The notes: a model not told the origin generated them from the letters alone. DNA of 64,000 nucleotides from Legionella drozanskii LLAP-1 (GCF_001467585.1 NZ_LNXY01000027.1:505988-569987), one strand, 5' to 3'. Positions 18,490 to 26,277 are shown, counted from the stretch's first letter. Program-made: numbers and translations.

Positions 18490-19628
18490 TACGGCTCTAA
18501 CTCCTGCAACTCTTTTGGGGTCAATTTAACTTCTTTCACAGCCAGTTCGAGTGCTTTAATTGCTTCATCAATCATGGGTACTAACGAACGTCTACCCATT
18601 TCCTTCTCAGCCCTCCAATGAGCAAAAGGCCCGCCTACCTCTGCGAAAGGAGTTTGTCTACCAATACTATTAAGCATATACCATAATCGACGATCGAGGG
18701 GTTTTAACCACAAAAACTCTGCGGTTGGAACCACACCATCCTCACGTGCTCCTGCTAATAGAGAAGCTAACACAGTTAAAAGATAAGCGTGTTTCGCTAT
18801 AATTTCCTGTACATTTTCCGAATTCTGGTACTTCCTTAATACCGGTCTTGCGACACTGAAGTCAGGTTTTCCAGCCGTACAGGTTTTATCTAGTGTTTCT
18901 AAAACTAAGGTGGCTGCATCCCTATCCCGATTCATACGAGCCATAAACACAGCCGCTAAAGCATAGGCTTGTGGAGAACAGCGCTCAAATCCATCCCAAT
19001 AAGGACCTAATTGCAAAGTAAATACTCTTTTAGCATCCCCTTTTCTAATTCCGGCAGTCATTTCTTGCCCAGGAACGGGATTATCTAAAATTGCATCCTC
19101 TTTCTTTAGAAGATGATATCTACGCGCAAATTCCATAGGAGTTAGCGCCATTGCCCAGGGGCCTTTACTGATATCACTATTTGTTAAATCCTCTTTGATA
19201 ATTGGCATAATCGCAAGCCAGTTATGTTGTTCCTGGGCGCGTAAGCTTTTCATATTATGGGCTTTACGAAATTTAAGGGTAATATCTGATTTATAAAGAA
19301 AAATAGCGAGTACAATGAGTATAACAACCACCGGATAGCGAATGTAATCGCCTACACTTCGAGTTAATCCAACAAATTGCTCCCAGTCAACTGTTGCGGG
19401 ATCAATGGTCTGCATGACATAAACATTATTTTCTAATTGAGGATTACTAACAAAATACCCAACCAATTTGGCCTGCAATACATTCAGATAAAACACAAAG
19501 GCAACGATGTATTCATGCGCGCTTTTCCAAATGATAAAGGCAGTAAGGAACAGCAGCACCGTAATCCATACGGGTGCCATCGAATTATCACTACTACCAC
19601 CGCCTTGCTGTTGTGATTGTTGACCCAT
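18489..19628 (-). CDS. icmP: Type IVB coupling-complex protein IcmP/DotM
   Basis: A 379-residue inner-membrane partner of DotL. Two membrane segments are seen near the N-terminus (PVWITVLLFLTAFIIW and YPVVVILIVLAIFLY), followed by a large cytoplasmic domain. In L. pneumophila this domain recognises acidic Glu-rich effector signals. Length is near the reference 376 residues. The gene ends in an overlapping TAATG with icmO. A 68-bp gap separates it from icmQ. Confidence 0.96.
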   Translation of the reverse strand: MGQQSQQQGGGSSDNSMAPVWITVLLFLTAFIIWKSAHEYIVAFVFYLNVLQAKLVGYFVSNPQLENNVYVMQTIDPATVDWEQFVGLTRSVGDYIRYPVVVILIVLAIFLYKSDITLKFRKAHNMKSLRAQEQHNWLAIMPIIKEDLTNSDISKGPWAMALTPMEFARRYHLLKKEDAILDNPVPGQEMTAGIRKGDAKRVFTLQLGPYWDGFERCSPQAYALAAVFMARMNRDRDAATLVLETLDKTCTAGKPDFSVARPVLRKYQNSENVQEIIAKHAYLLTVLASLLAGAREDGVVPTAEFLWLKPLDRRLWYMLNSIGRQTPFAEVGGPFAHWRAEKEMGRRSLVPMIDEAIKALELAVKEVKLTPKELQELEP

Positions 19629-19696
19629 GCAATTTTCAATAAACTGATTATAAATTCAAGTATATACTTTGTTTTACTGCCACGCGACTATTCAAC

Positions 19697-20281
19697 TTAC
19701 TCTGATTGAGTATTTTTGACTAAGCGGCCCTTAAAATAATGATAAGTACCGGATAGATGAACAAATCGCGTTATACTTTCCAAATTGATAGCATGACCTT
19801 TAAGAGTTAATAGAGGCTTGCCAAACTTATCTAATGGTATCTTATCTGGAGGCATCGTTAATATGTCTGCCTCGTTGATATAAATAGCCACATAGGCTTC
19901 ATTAGCCTTGTTTTCTTTTGATTTAATAGAAAATTGGATTGCTTCTTCATCGGAATAGATTGGCCGGGCAATAATTTGCCGAGATAGATTAGCGAGGATA
20001 CGCTCCCAACATTGTATGTTAGATCCCTCAGAAGAATAGAGAGAAATAAATACTTCTAATTGACCGGGGCGCGGTACAACTCGATTAATATGATGGGTTT
20101 CAATTTTTGGGGTATCTGAATGGGCACCACTAACATGAGAAGCAAATTTATCACGTATTTCTTGAAGATTCTTACCTATTACACGTAAAAAATTTGACTC
20201 TTCCCAAGGACCTGCCTCCAATGCTTCATCTAAAGCGGCTAGAATCGCATTAGCTTGTTCTTTCGTTAATTCATCTTTCAT
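19697..20281 (-). CDS. icmQ: Type IVB secretion protein IcmQ
   Basis: A 194-residue cytosolic protein with a pore-forming or membrane-associating N-terminal domain (roughly 1-57) that binds its IcmR-type partner, a linker, and a C-terminal domain that in L. pneumophila has an ADP-ribosyltransferase-like fold binding NAD. The N-terminal helices (TKEQANAILAALDEALEAG and SNFLRVIGKNLQEIRDKF) are characteristic. Length agrees with the reference (191). It lies directly downstream of the putative IcmR replacement. Confidence 0.94.
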   Translation of the reverse strand: MKDELTKEQANAILAALDEALEAGPWEESNFLRVIGKNLQEIRDKFASHVSGAHSDTPKIETHHINRVVPRPGQLEVFISLYSSEGSNIQCWERILANLSRQIIARPIYSDEEAIQFSIKSKENKANEAYVAIYINEADILTMPPDKIPLDKFGKPLLTLKGHAINLESITRFVHLSGTYHYFKGRLVKNTQSE

Positions 20282-20377
20282 AGCATAAATAAAGGTAACA
20301 TCAGATCCACACTGATAAAATTAAGTTTCTAAAGAAATTATAACAGTATTCAGCCTCTAACGCTGAGTAACTGTTAG

Positions 20378-20686
20378 CTACATGGAAGATCTTGGTGAAC
20401 TTGAAGTTATTTCTTCTTGTTCAGCTTCGACTTTGACCTCTTTCTCGTTACCGCTTGTATTACCATGAATCGTATTGTAACATTTTTTTACAACTTGCTT
20501 TGCTAAATTATGTGTTTCATTAGGTCGAATCGCGTCCATTTTCTCTATTTGGGTCAATAATGTCCTAATTCCACGCGCTACTTCAGCACCTAGCGTCCTA
20601 GAAATTTGTTCAGTACTCTCTTGCGCAGAATTTTCTTTTTGTTCTCTGTGCAGATTACTAAAATGAGCATAAGGATTTATTGGCAT
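20378..20686 (-). CDS. Putative functional homologue of IcmR (FIR), 102 residues
   Basis: This occupies the icmR slot between icmS and icmQ but has no recognisable IcmR sequence. In Legionella species this position is known to hold rapidly diverging, non-homologous partners of IcmQ, called FIR proteins. The protein is hydrophilic, with a central amphipathic helical region (GAEVARGIRTLLTQIEKM, then ETHNLAKQVVKKCYNTI) and an acidic, Ser-rich tail ending SSSPRSSM. No signal peptide or membrane helix is seen. GGAG precedes ATG 20686 by 11 bases. A candidate separate promoter lies upstream. The assignment rests on position, size and composition, not homology. Confidence 0.75.
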   Translation of the reverse strand: MPINPYAHFSNLHREQKENSAQESTEQISRTLGAEVARGIRTLLTQIEKMDAIRPNETHNLAKQVVKKCYNTIHGNTSGNEKEVKVEAEQEEITSSSPRSSM

Positions 20687-20719
20687 AATAAACGGTACTC
20701 CAACACCAAATTCTAATTT

Positions 20720-20748
20720 AGTATAACGATACCAAATATTTCCTTAAG
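20720..20748 (-). promoter_or_regulatory. Candidate promoter for the IcmR-slot gene
   Basis: On the minus strand, CTTAAG (20743-20748) and TATACT (20720-20725) are separated by 17 bases, 34 bp before the ATG at 20686. The -10 is good and the -35 poor, as expected for an activator-dependent promoter. Confidence 0.45.
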
Positions 20749-20769
20749 TTAAACTTAAAGAGGGTTAAA

Positions 20770-20785
20770 CTTTCACTTTTTTTAC
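20770..20785 (-). promoter_or_regulatory. CpxR-like box upstream of the IcmR-slot gene
   Basis: On the minus strand this reads GTAAAAAAAGTGAAAG, matching the GTAAA-N6-GWAAA type of CpxR site at nine of ten fixed positions. It lies about 20 bp upstream of the weak -35. In L. pneumophila CpxR directly activates icmR. AT-rich sequence makes chance matches likely, so the assignment is tentative. Confidence 0.35.
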
Positions 20786-20805
20786 ACTTTGTTTGATAAA
20801 AACAA

Positions 20806-21150
20806 CTAATCATACATTAACTCGTCTAAAGGGGTGTAGTCCTTGCTCGGACCTCCTTGAATTAACTCATTTAATACATCCGTCATACATAGTAAACGCA
20901 AGGAATTAGGTGTTACTTCATCAAACACCACCCGGATGCCTAACAATGCATTTTCTGCTTCATCGAAGGTTGCACCTAAGCCATACCCAAGACATAGCGA
21001 GCAGAGCTGGTCAGCACGCCGAGCTATCGCTGGTAGTAAGCCAGTATCAGCAAATACTTCTTCAAAACTAACAAAACGATCATTTAAATAGAATTTCGCA
21101 TTTAAGGCGGCTGCAATTTTAATCAAAGATTTACGAATATCAGTTTCCAT
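20806..21150 (-). CDS. icmS: Type IVB secretion chaperone IcmS
   Basis: A 114-residue acidic small cytosolic protein which, paired with IcmW, acts as an adaptor or chaperone for a subset of effectors and docks on the DotL tail. The sequence ADTGLLPAIARRADQLCSLC, then LGYGLGATFDEAENALLG, is typical of the family, and the length equals that of L. pneumophila IcmS. ATG 21150 overlaps the icmT stop (TAATG) and is preferred over an in-frame GTG further upstream. The partner icmW is not in this window. Confidence 0.96.
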   Translation of the reverse strand: METDIRKSLIKIAAALNAKFYLNDRFVSFEEVFADTGLLPAIARRADQLCSLCLGYGLGATFDEAENALLGIRVVFDEVTPNSLRLLCMTDVLNELIQGGPSKDYTPLDELMYD

Positions 21151-21407
21151 TACTTCCACCAAGGTTGTGATGAACGCATGGAGCCAGCCAGTAAACTTCT
21201 AAGCCAACGCAAAAAAACCGGAACGGTAAACCCATAGTGTTCAATAACGCCAAAAAAAACAGCAGAGAGAAGAACTAAAACACCGGTCCAAACCCTTATG
21301 TGCATTAAAAAAAGGAAAATAGGGAAAGCGGCTCTTGCATCGACTAGGAAGAAACGAGCATTTCTAGCTGAATCGCGCCAGTGTGATGTTTCAGCAAAAC
21401 CTGCCAT
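21150..21407 (-). CDS. icmT: Type IVB secretion protein IcmT
   Basis: An 85-residue inner-membrane Dot/Icm protein. The signature HWRDSARNARFFLVDARAAF is followed by two adjacent hydrophobic segments (PIFLFLMHI and TGVLVLLSAVFFGVIEHYGF) and a basic C-terminus. L. pneumophila IcmT is 86 residues. ATG 21407 has GAGG six bases upstream; a longer frame from 21488 would include the promoter and is rejected. This is the first gene of the icmT-icmB run. Confidence 0.94.
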   Translation of the reverse strand: MAGFAETSHWRDSARNARFFLVDARAAFPIFLFLMHIRVWTGVLVLLSAVFFGVIEHYGFTVPVFLRWLRSLLAGSMRSSQPWWK

Positions 21408-21441
21408 AAAAACCTCAAGGATGAAAAAACAATATAAATTA

Positions 21442-21469
21442 AGTATATCGTCCAGTGTTGAGAATTCAA
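21442..21469 (-). promoter_or_regulatory. Sigma-70-type promoter of the icmT operon
   Basis: On the minus strand, TTGAAT (21464-21469) and TATACT (21442-21447) are separated by 16 bases, giving a start site about 28 bases before the icmT ATG. It lies between icmT and repeat copy B. Confidence 0.6.
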
Positions 21470-21537
21470 GGGGATAGAAAGGGAACAAAGTTTAATGTGG
21501 TACTTTCTCATCTCAAAGAATTTGTTGGGACAAGGCC

Positions 21538-21727
21538 CCTGAGGTATCGTCACTTTTTTTTAACAAAAAAATAGGTGTTGCTCCAACCAGTAGCTCGATC
21601 CGTTCGGGCTGAGTCCTTCGATAGCCTCAGGATGCTCAGGTGCGCGTAGCGCTGTCTCGAAGCCTTGGTTCAGTAAAACACTGGATTTGGCTCGAAATAT
21701 TATTCAAAAAAAAGTGACGACCTCAGG
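21538..21727 (+). repeat. Dispersed repeat element, copy B (MITE-like, 190 bp)
   Basis: Bounded by inverted ends: the left end 21538-21561 begins CCTGAGGTATCGTCAC and runs into a T tract; the right end 21706-21727 is an A tract, then GTGACGACCTCAGG, matching apart from two missing bases. The interior shares two blocks with copy A (4276-4528). No open frame of note is inside, so it is non-autonomous. It lies about 70 bp upstream of the icmT promoter and fills most of the 405-bp spacer between icmT and the next gene. Confidence 0.8.
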
Positions 21728-21812
21728 ACAAGGCCCAACGCTGGCTACAGGATTTTGTGCCTGCAGGCTGATCCTTGGCACAACATTCATTAGTTAAATT
21801 TTGTAAGAGTAC

Positions 21813-22103
21813 TTATGATTTGGGAGTAAGAGTAGGACCACCCTTTTTAGGTGTAAGAATCGCTTTTAATTCATCACCTAGGTTTAATTCATTTCCTTTT
21901 GGCTTGATAAGGTTACGAGCAAGGGCGGGTGCAGTAGCAGGATTTCCTAAAGAAGAATTAATAGTTTGTGCTGGAGCATGCTTTTTCTTTTTATCTGCTG
22001 CGGCGGCATCATGTGTATTGCTTTTTTTCTGTGCACTCGGTGACTTAGCCGGCTTTAATACTAAGCCTCCTAAAATATTTAAAGTGCTGCTGCCCTTTGC
22101 CAT
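21813..22103 (-). CDS. Small basic Lys/Ala-rich protein of unknown function
   Basis: A 96-residue protein not recognised as a known family. It has a short hydrophobic patch (TLNILGGLVL), a Lys/Ala/Asp-rich low-complexity middle (DAAAADKKKKHAPAQ) and a Lys/Pro tail ending KKGGPTLTPKS. No signal peptide or membrane helix is evident. ATG 22103 is chosen because GGAG lies six or seven bases upstream; the frame can extend 12 codons further without a ribosome-binding site. An opposing frame (21775-22155, plus strand) is Phe/Cys-rich with no ribosome-binding site and is judged a shadow. It reads toward repeat copy B. Confidence 0.6.
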   Translation of the reverse strand: MAKGSSTLNILGGLVLKPAKSPSAQKKSNTHDAAAADKKKKHAPAQTINSSLGNPATAPALARNLIKPKGNELNLGDELKAILTPKKGGPTLTPKS

Positions 22104-22158
22104 GATTAGCTCCGAAGAGAATTTTGATAATTTCATCATAACAGTAAAATATTAAGGT

Positions 22159-22180
22159 TTTCTTAAGATATCTTAAGAAA
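22159..22180. other. Perfect 22-bp palindrome after the Aas-like gene
   Basis: Each 11-base arm is TTTCTTAAGAT, with no spacer. It starts immediately beyond the stop of the Aas-like gene (22181) and lies 56-77 bp upstream of the small basic protein. It could be a weak terminator hairpin for the former or an operator for the latter. There is no adjacent long T tract. Confidence 0.5.
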
Positions 22181-24493
22181 TTACAAAAAATTTGCTTCTG
22201 CAGAAGACGAATCTGGGAAAAAGTTCGCTAAATTGCGCTCTAAAGAAGGGTAATCAATTTTGCCCGAGGCTAATAATGGAATTTTAACGTTTGAAAAAAT
22301 GGCCTGAGGAACAAGTATTTCAGGATATTTTTGTGCATGCACATGATGAACAAAAGCCGATTTGCTAGCCTCAGAATATTCTGAGAAGAGAATAATCTGC
22401 TCTCCTCTGCGAGGACATTTTCTACTTAGAGCCGCATGCAACTGTTCCGGCCACAATGCGGAAGCGATTGACTCAACCACCGATAAAGAAATCATTTCAC
22501 CGCCCAATTTAGCAAAGCGTTTCACTCGACCGTTAATAAATAAAAATCCATCCTCATCTGTACTGACAATGTCACCGGTGTCATACCATCCATCATTTTC
22601 AATGGATTTGCTCATATCCTCAGTCAAATAACCCGCCATAACATTGGGGCCGCGAATAAATAGCCGTCCTCCTTGCGCAATTCCTTCGACAGGTTCGATA
22701 CGATATTCGATGGCTGGCAACACTAAACCTATACTATCTTCTCTCGAGGCGAGGGGGCAGTTGAGTGAAATCACTGGTGAAGCTTCTGTTGCACCATAAC
22801 CCTCATAGATTTGGGCCTTAAATCTTTCTTGCCAATGATGTATTGTTTCGGGTTTAACTTTTTCCGCTCCTGCAAAAATATAACGTAAGGAACGAAAATC
22901 TTCTGGTCCAGCTACGCGAGCATATCCTGTTAAAAAAGTATTCGTGGCAAAGAAAATGCTCGCTTTAGTTTCATAAACTAGTCCTGCAATTAGTTTAAAA
23001 TGCAAAGGCGAAGGATAGAAAAAACAAGAATTTCCTACAAGCAAAGGTACAATAGACCCTGCGGTTAAACCAAAACAATGAAAAATAGGCAAGGCGTTAA
23101 AAAAGATATCTTGAGAAGAAAAATCGACTCGCGACATCATTTGATAACAATTGGCCAAAATATTTTTATGACTTAAGGGCACCCCTTTGGGCACACCCTC
23201 TGAGCCTGAAGTAAATAACACCAAAGCGGTATCTGTTGGCTTAACGGCTTTACCAACCAGAGAGTAAGTTAAATTCGGCAATACCGCTTTTAACAAACCT
23301 GCAACTTTGTGAAATAAGTTAATTTTAGGGGCAAAATCTTCAAGATATTTTAATTTAAATCCCGCAGTGCGTAACTCTTCCACTAACCCTTCCAGTTTGG
23401 CTGTTTGAATGAATTGGCGCGAAGTGTAAATAGTTTTAATCCCCGCAATTTGACAGACTGAATAGAGATTATAAAAACCACTGCTAAAATTTAGCATCGC
23501 TGGAACTCGTCGATACACTTGTAAAGCAAAAAGACTAACTATTCCAGCAATAGTCGATGGCATCATCACACCAACAATTTCAGCAACTTGCGTTTCATTT
23601 TTAAATTGTCGTCCTAGAATAAAGCAACGTGTGATAAATTGGCGAAAAGAGATAGGCTCGCGCTTACTATCTTCAATAAGAGCTGATTGTTTACTGGCGT
23701 GTTTTGCACCTTGAAGTATCGCAGAAAAAAGAGATTTTTCTGGATTAAAATTTGCATAACTCATTTCGCTCATTAGTAGGAACAGCTTCCTGCCAATCCG
23801 TTTTTCATCTTTCGACCTGTTCGGTTCAGCAATAAAAGACAACCCTCTCATCACATGAAGCGTAATTTTGGGAAAAAAATGAACGGCGTACTTATCTTTA
23901 GCAAGCGAAAACAAACTGTACTGAGCGCCCTCGATCCGCACAGGGTTAACTTTCCTCTTCAAATGCCCCAAGACAAATCCATACTCATCAAAACTCTTCA
24001 CTTCTTTTGTGAATTCTTGCGGGAATAATACCCAGGATTTTCCAGACTGAAGCGCATTGATTAGCAATTGCTTATCTAACAACTTCGACAGATCAAGAAA
24101 AATGACTTCAGCGAATAAGCACAGAATCCTAACCCATAGCTTATTCCTGAGTCGCGGAGGAAGTACAAAACTTAGTCGCTCAGAAAAAAATAAGGTCAAC
24201 AATAGCGGATCAATCTTCGAGGCGCAATTTGCAATGATGATAGCGGGTCTGTCGAGTTGATTGTGGTCATTTTTGATTGTTACTCGAAACCATGCACTTA
24301 AAATGAGTTTAATCAGCCGATGCATTGGCTTTGCTAAGAATGTCTGCCAATTCCTTTCTAACATGTTTTTAATCCCAAAAGGGGTTAGTCTAAAATCTAG
24401 CATTTTTGAGTATATACCTAATTGCCCTAACCATTGCAATACTTGCCCAAAATACTGTGGTGTAATAAAGTGGAGGGCATGTGGCTTAAACAT
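22181..24493 (-). CDS. Aas-like bifunctional acyltransferase / acyl-ACP (CoA) ligase with degenerate acyltransferase site
   Basis: A 770-residue fusion of a PlsC-type 1-acylglycerophosphate acyltransferase domain (about 60-250) and an AMP-forming ligase domain (about 260-760), the layout of Aas, which recycles lysophospholipid. The ligase motifs are intact: FTSGSEGVPKGVPLSH, YGATEASP, YDTGDI and the C-terminal ASGKIDYPSL lysine. In the acyltransferase, motif I HxxxxD reads C90-A-S-K-I-D95, so the catalytic His is Cys, and the usual FPEG block reads FPQE. The acylation step may therefore be lost. ATG 24493 is used; Met31 is an alternative. The 5' end overlaps the divergent membrane-protein gene. 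Confidence 0.85.
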   Translation of the reverse strand: MFKPHALHFITPQYFGQVLQWLGQLGIYSKMLDFRLTPFGIKNMLERNWQTFLAKPMHRLIKLILSAWFRVTIKNDHNQLDRPAIIIANCASKIDPLLLTLFFSERLSFVLPPRLRNKLWVRILCLFAEVIFLDLSKLLDKQLLINALQSGKSWVLFPQEFTKEVKSFDEYGFVLGHLKRKVNPVRIEGAQYSLFSLAKDKYAVHFFPKITLHVMRGLSFIAEPNRSKDEKRIGRKLFLLMSEMSYANFNPEKSLFSAILQGAKHASKQSALIEDSKREPISFRQFITRCFILGRQFKNETQVAEIVGVMMPSTIAGIVSLFALQVYRRVPAMLNFSSGFYNLYSVCQIAGIKTIYTSRQFIQTAKLEGLVEELRTAGFKLKYLEDFAPKINLFHKVAGLLKAVLPNLTYSLVGKAVKPTDTALVLFTSGSEGVPKGVPLSHKNILANCYQMMSRVDFSSQDIFFNALPIFHCFGLTAGSIVPLLVGNSCFFYPSPLHFKLIAGLVYETKASIFFATNTFLTGYARVAGPEDFRSLRYIFAGAEKVKPETIHHWQERFKAQIYEGYGATEASPVISLNCPLASREDSIGLVLPAIEYRIEPVEGIAQGGRLFIRGPNVMAGYLTEDMSKSIENDGWYDTGDIVSTDEDGFLFINGRVKRFAKLGGEMISLSVVESIASALWPEQLHAALSRKCPRRGEQIILFSEYSEASKSAFVHHVHAQKYPEILVPQAIFSNVKIPLLASGKIDYPSLERNLANFFPDSSSAEANFL

Positions 24494-25138
24494 CAAAATC
24501 TAAAAACGCTTGCTCTTTTAATAATAATAGTAGCGTTCATCATCTGTGCGATAGTTTTTCAAGAGAAAGTGCCGATTATTCTTAATAAGATTAAAGGATT
24601 AGGTTGGCTAGCACCTATTTTGTTTCTGTTGATTTATTGTCTTGCTAGTATTTTTCTACTACCTACCATGGTTTTGACCCTTGCAGGAGGCGCTTTATTT
24701 GGTCCCTTGCTAGGCACCCTATTTAATTTGATGGGTGCAACACTCGGAGCTGCATCTGCCTTTTACATTAGTCGTCATCTAGCTATTGATTGGCTGGCCG
24801 CTAAACGTGGGCCTAAGTTAGAGAAGTTAATTTCACAAGTGGAACGTAGCGGTTGGCAATCGGTTGCTTTGCTACGTTTACTACCTGTACCCTTTAGTTT
24901 AGTGAATTATAGTTTAGGAATGACTCGCATCAAATTTAGTCATTATGTAATAACCACCTTCATTTTTTTAATTCCCGGTGAAATTATTTACACTTATTGT
25001 GGACATGTAGGGATGGATGCGCTTACTCGTCCAGCGCCATTTTATAAAAATATCAGCCTTCTTACCCTGCTTAGTTTAGTGATACTTTTTCTAGTATTTA
25101 AGCTTGTCAGTCATTATCACCAGAATTGTAAAAAATAA
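24479..25138 (+). CDS. TVP38/TMEM64-family (DedA-like, VTT domain) membrane protein
   Basis: A 219-residue inner-membrane protein with a first helix (LALLIIIVAFIICAIVF) and the VTT/SNARE-associated core. Hallmarks are FLLPTMVLTLAGGALFGPLLGT, then GATLGAASAFYISRHLA and LLRLLPVPFSLVNYSLGMTRI. Relatives include YdjX/YdjZ and DedA proteins implicated in lipid or membrane homeostasis; the substrate here is unknown. Start choice is uncertain: ATG 24479 has GGAGG only two bases away, and GTG 24470 or ATG 24434 are in frame. The start region overlaps the opposite-strand Aas-like gene by about 15 bp. Confidence 0.85.
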   Translation: MWLKHQNLKTLALLIIIVAFIICAIVFQEKVPIILNKIKGLGWLAPILFLLIYCLASIFLLPTMVLTLAGGALFGPLLGTLFNLMGATLGAASAFYISRHLAIDWLAAKRGPKLEKLISQVERSGWQSVALLRLLPVPFSLVNYSLGMTRIKFSHYVITTFIFLIPGEIIYTYCGHVGMDALTRPAPFYKNISLLTLLSLVILFLVFKLVSHYHQNCKK

Positions 25139-25954
25139 TTAGCCCCGATCGTCAACCAATAATTGTGAAAGTAATGGCAGCATTGGATGATTCACATTAA
25201 ACAGTTGCCCATCAAAAGAACGAACCGGTTGTAGTCCTTGTAATGCATTGCAAGTAAAAGCGGCATCCGCTTGCATCAAATTCTCTTTCGTTAATTCACG
25301 CTCTGAACAATTCACTCCGCGTTGTTTGCAAAGAACCAATAATCGCCCTCTGATTATTCCAGGTAAAACACCGCTTTGGGTGGGGGGAGTTATTAGACAA
25401 TCATTTTTGATGATAAAAAAATTAGCCACGGAAGTTTCAGTGGCATGATCTTGAAAATTAAAAAATAAGATTTCATTGGCCTTCGCTGTCTCGGCACCGC
25501 GACGAGCAATAATCGCTTCTAAATAGTTTATCGATTTCAATTGATAAATGGGATTTTTTTCATCGCGTCGCCAGGGAGCACTAATAAGATCAAGTGCTTG
25601 TGAATTTCTGCTGTAGTGGAATGCGTTAAAAATAAGATAGGTTTCACTGCCTTGTGCAACTAAGCCCCGCGGTGCTCTACCGCCACTTAAAATAACTTTA
25701 ACGCCCCCTTCTTGTATTTTTTTTAAACGAATACAGTGCTTAAGATTTTCGAGCCACTGCTCAAAAGAAACCTCGAATGTTATACCCAAAAAAGCGGCAG
25801 CTTTTTTTAACCGCTGCCAGTGAGCTTTGGGATAACAAGGCTTCTTTTCTACAATCCGAATTGTCTCAAAAAGGCCCTCTCCTATAAAAATGCGATCATC
25901 GAGAGCAAAAGAAAAATCTGCCTCATTTTCTTGAATAAAAATGAGCGTAGGCAT
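25139..25954 (-). CDS. pabC: Class IV PLP aminotransferase, probable aminodeoxychorismate lyase PabC
   Basis: A 271-residue fold-type IV PLP enzyme. PabC releases p-aminobenzoate and pyruvate from aminodeoxychorismate in folate synthesis. Family hallmarks are the N-terminal GEGLFETIRIVEKKP, the PLP lysine in YQLKSINYLEAI, the ATETSVANFF block, and GVLPGIIRGRLL. The size fits PabC; a D-amino acid or branched-chain aminotransferase cannot be excluded from sequence alone. It follows the 61-residue acidic protein after 6 bp and converges with the membrane protein at 25138. Confidence 0.82.
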   Translation of the reverse strand: MPTLIFIQENEADFSFALDDRIFIGEGLFETIRIVEKKPCYPKAHWQRLKKAAAFLGITFEVSFEQWLENLKHCIRLKKIQEGGVKVILSGGRAPRGLVAQGSETYLIFNAFHYSRNSQALDLISAPWRRDEKNPIYQLKSINYLEAIIARRGAETAKANEILFFNFQDHATETSVANFFIIKNDCLITPPTQSGVLPGIIRGRLLVLCKQRGVNCSERELTKENLMQADAAFTCNALQGLQPVRSFDGQLFNVNHPMLPLLSQLLVDDRG

Positions 25955-25960
25955 TAGCGC

Positions 25961-26146
25961 TTAATAATCCTCATCAAACTCATCTTTAAGCTCAGCCTCT
26001 AAACGCAGGTCATCTAGCTTATTCTCAAGTCGTCGACGTGCATCCATTGTCGAGTTTTCGCTTATTTCAATATCCACCTCTTCAACAGGATTAGCAAACG
26101 CATCACTCTCTACTAAATCTTCATCTTCTTCAAACATATCACTCAT
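25961..26146 (-). CDS. Small acidic protein, PA3496-family-like
   Basis: A 61-residue, strongly acidic protein with an N-terminal Asp/Glu-rich half and a C-terminal helix (MDARRRLENKLDDLRLEAEL) ending in an acidic DEFDEDY. This pattern resembles the small gammaproteobacterial PA3496 family, described as putative envelope-integrity proteins; function is not established here. It is probably cotranscribed with pabC (6-bp gap). The 310-bp region upstream holds the 146-bp palindrome and the divergent ygfA start. Confidence 0.7.
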   Translation of the reverse strand: MSDMFEEDEDLVESDAFANPVEEVDIEISENSTMDARRRLENKLDDLRLEAELKDEFDEDY

Positions 26147-26277
26147 TTCAATCTCTCAAGGGTTAACTTATTCTATGAGTTAGATAACAGCAATAACTTT
26201 GCGGTATATACCTTATTTTTTTCATTCTGCCTAGATCTGAAAAAAAAATCTTTCATTTTTCCTGACTTGAACTTAGA

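Noticed and set aside
21775..22155. Plus-strand frame of 126 codons opposite the small basic protein
   Set aside because: No ribosome-binding site, Phe/Cys-rich antisense-like composition; the minus-strand frame has GGAG before its ATG and a more natural composition.
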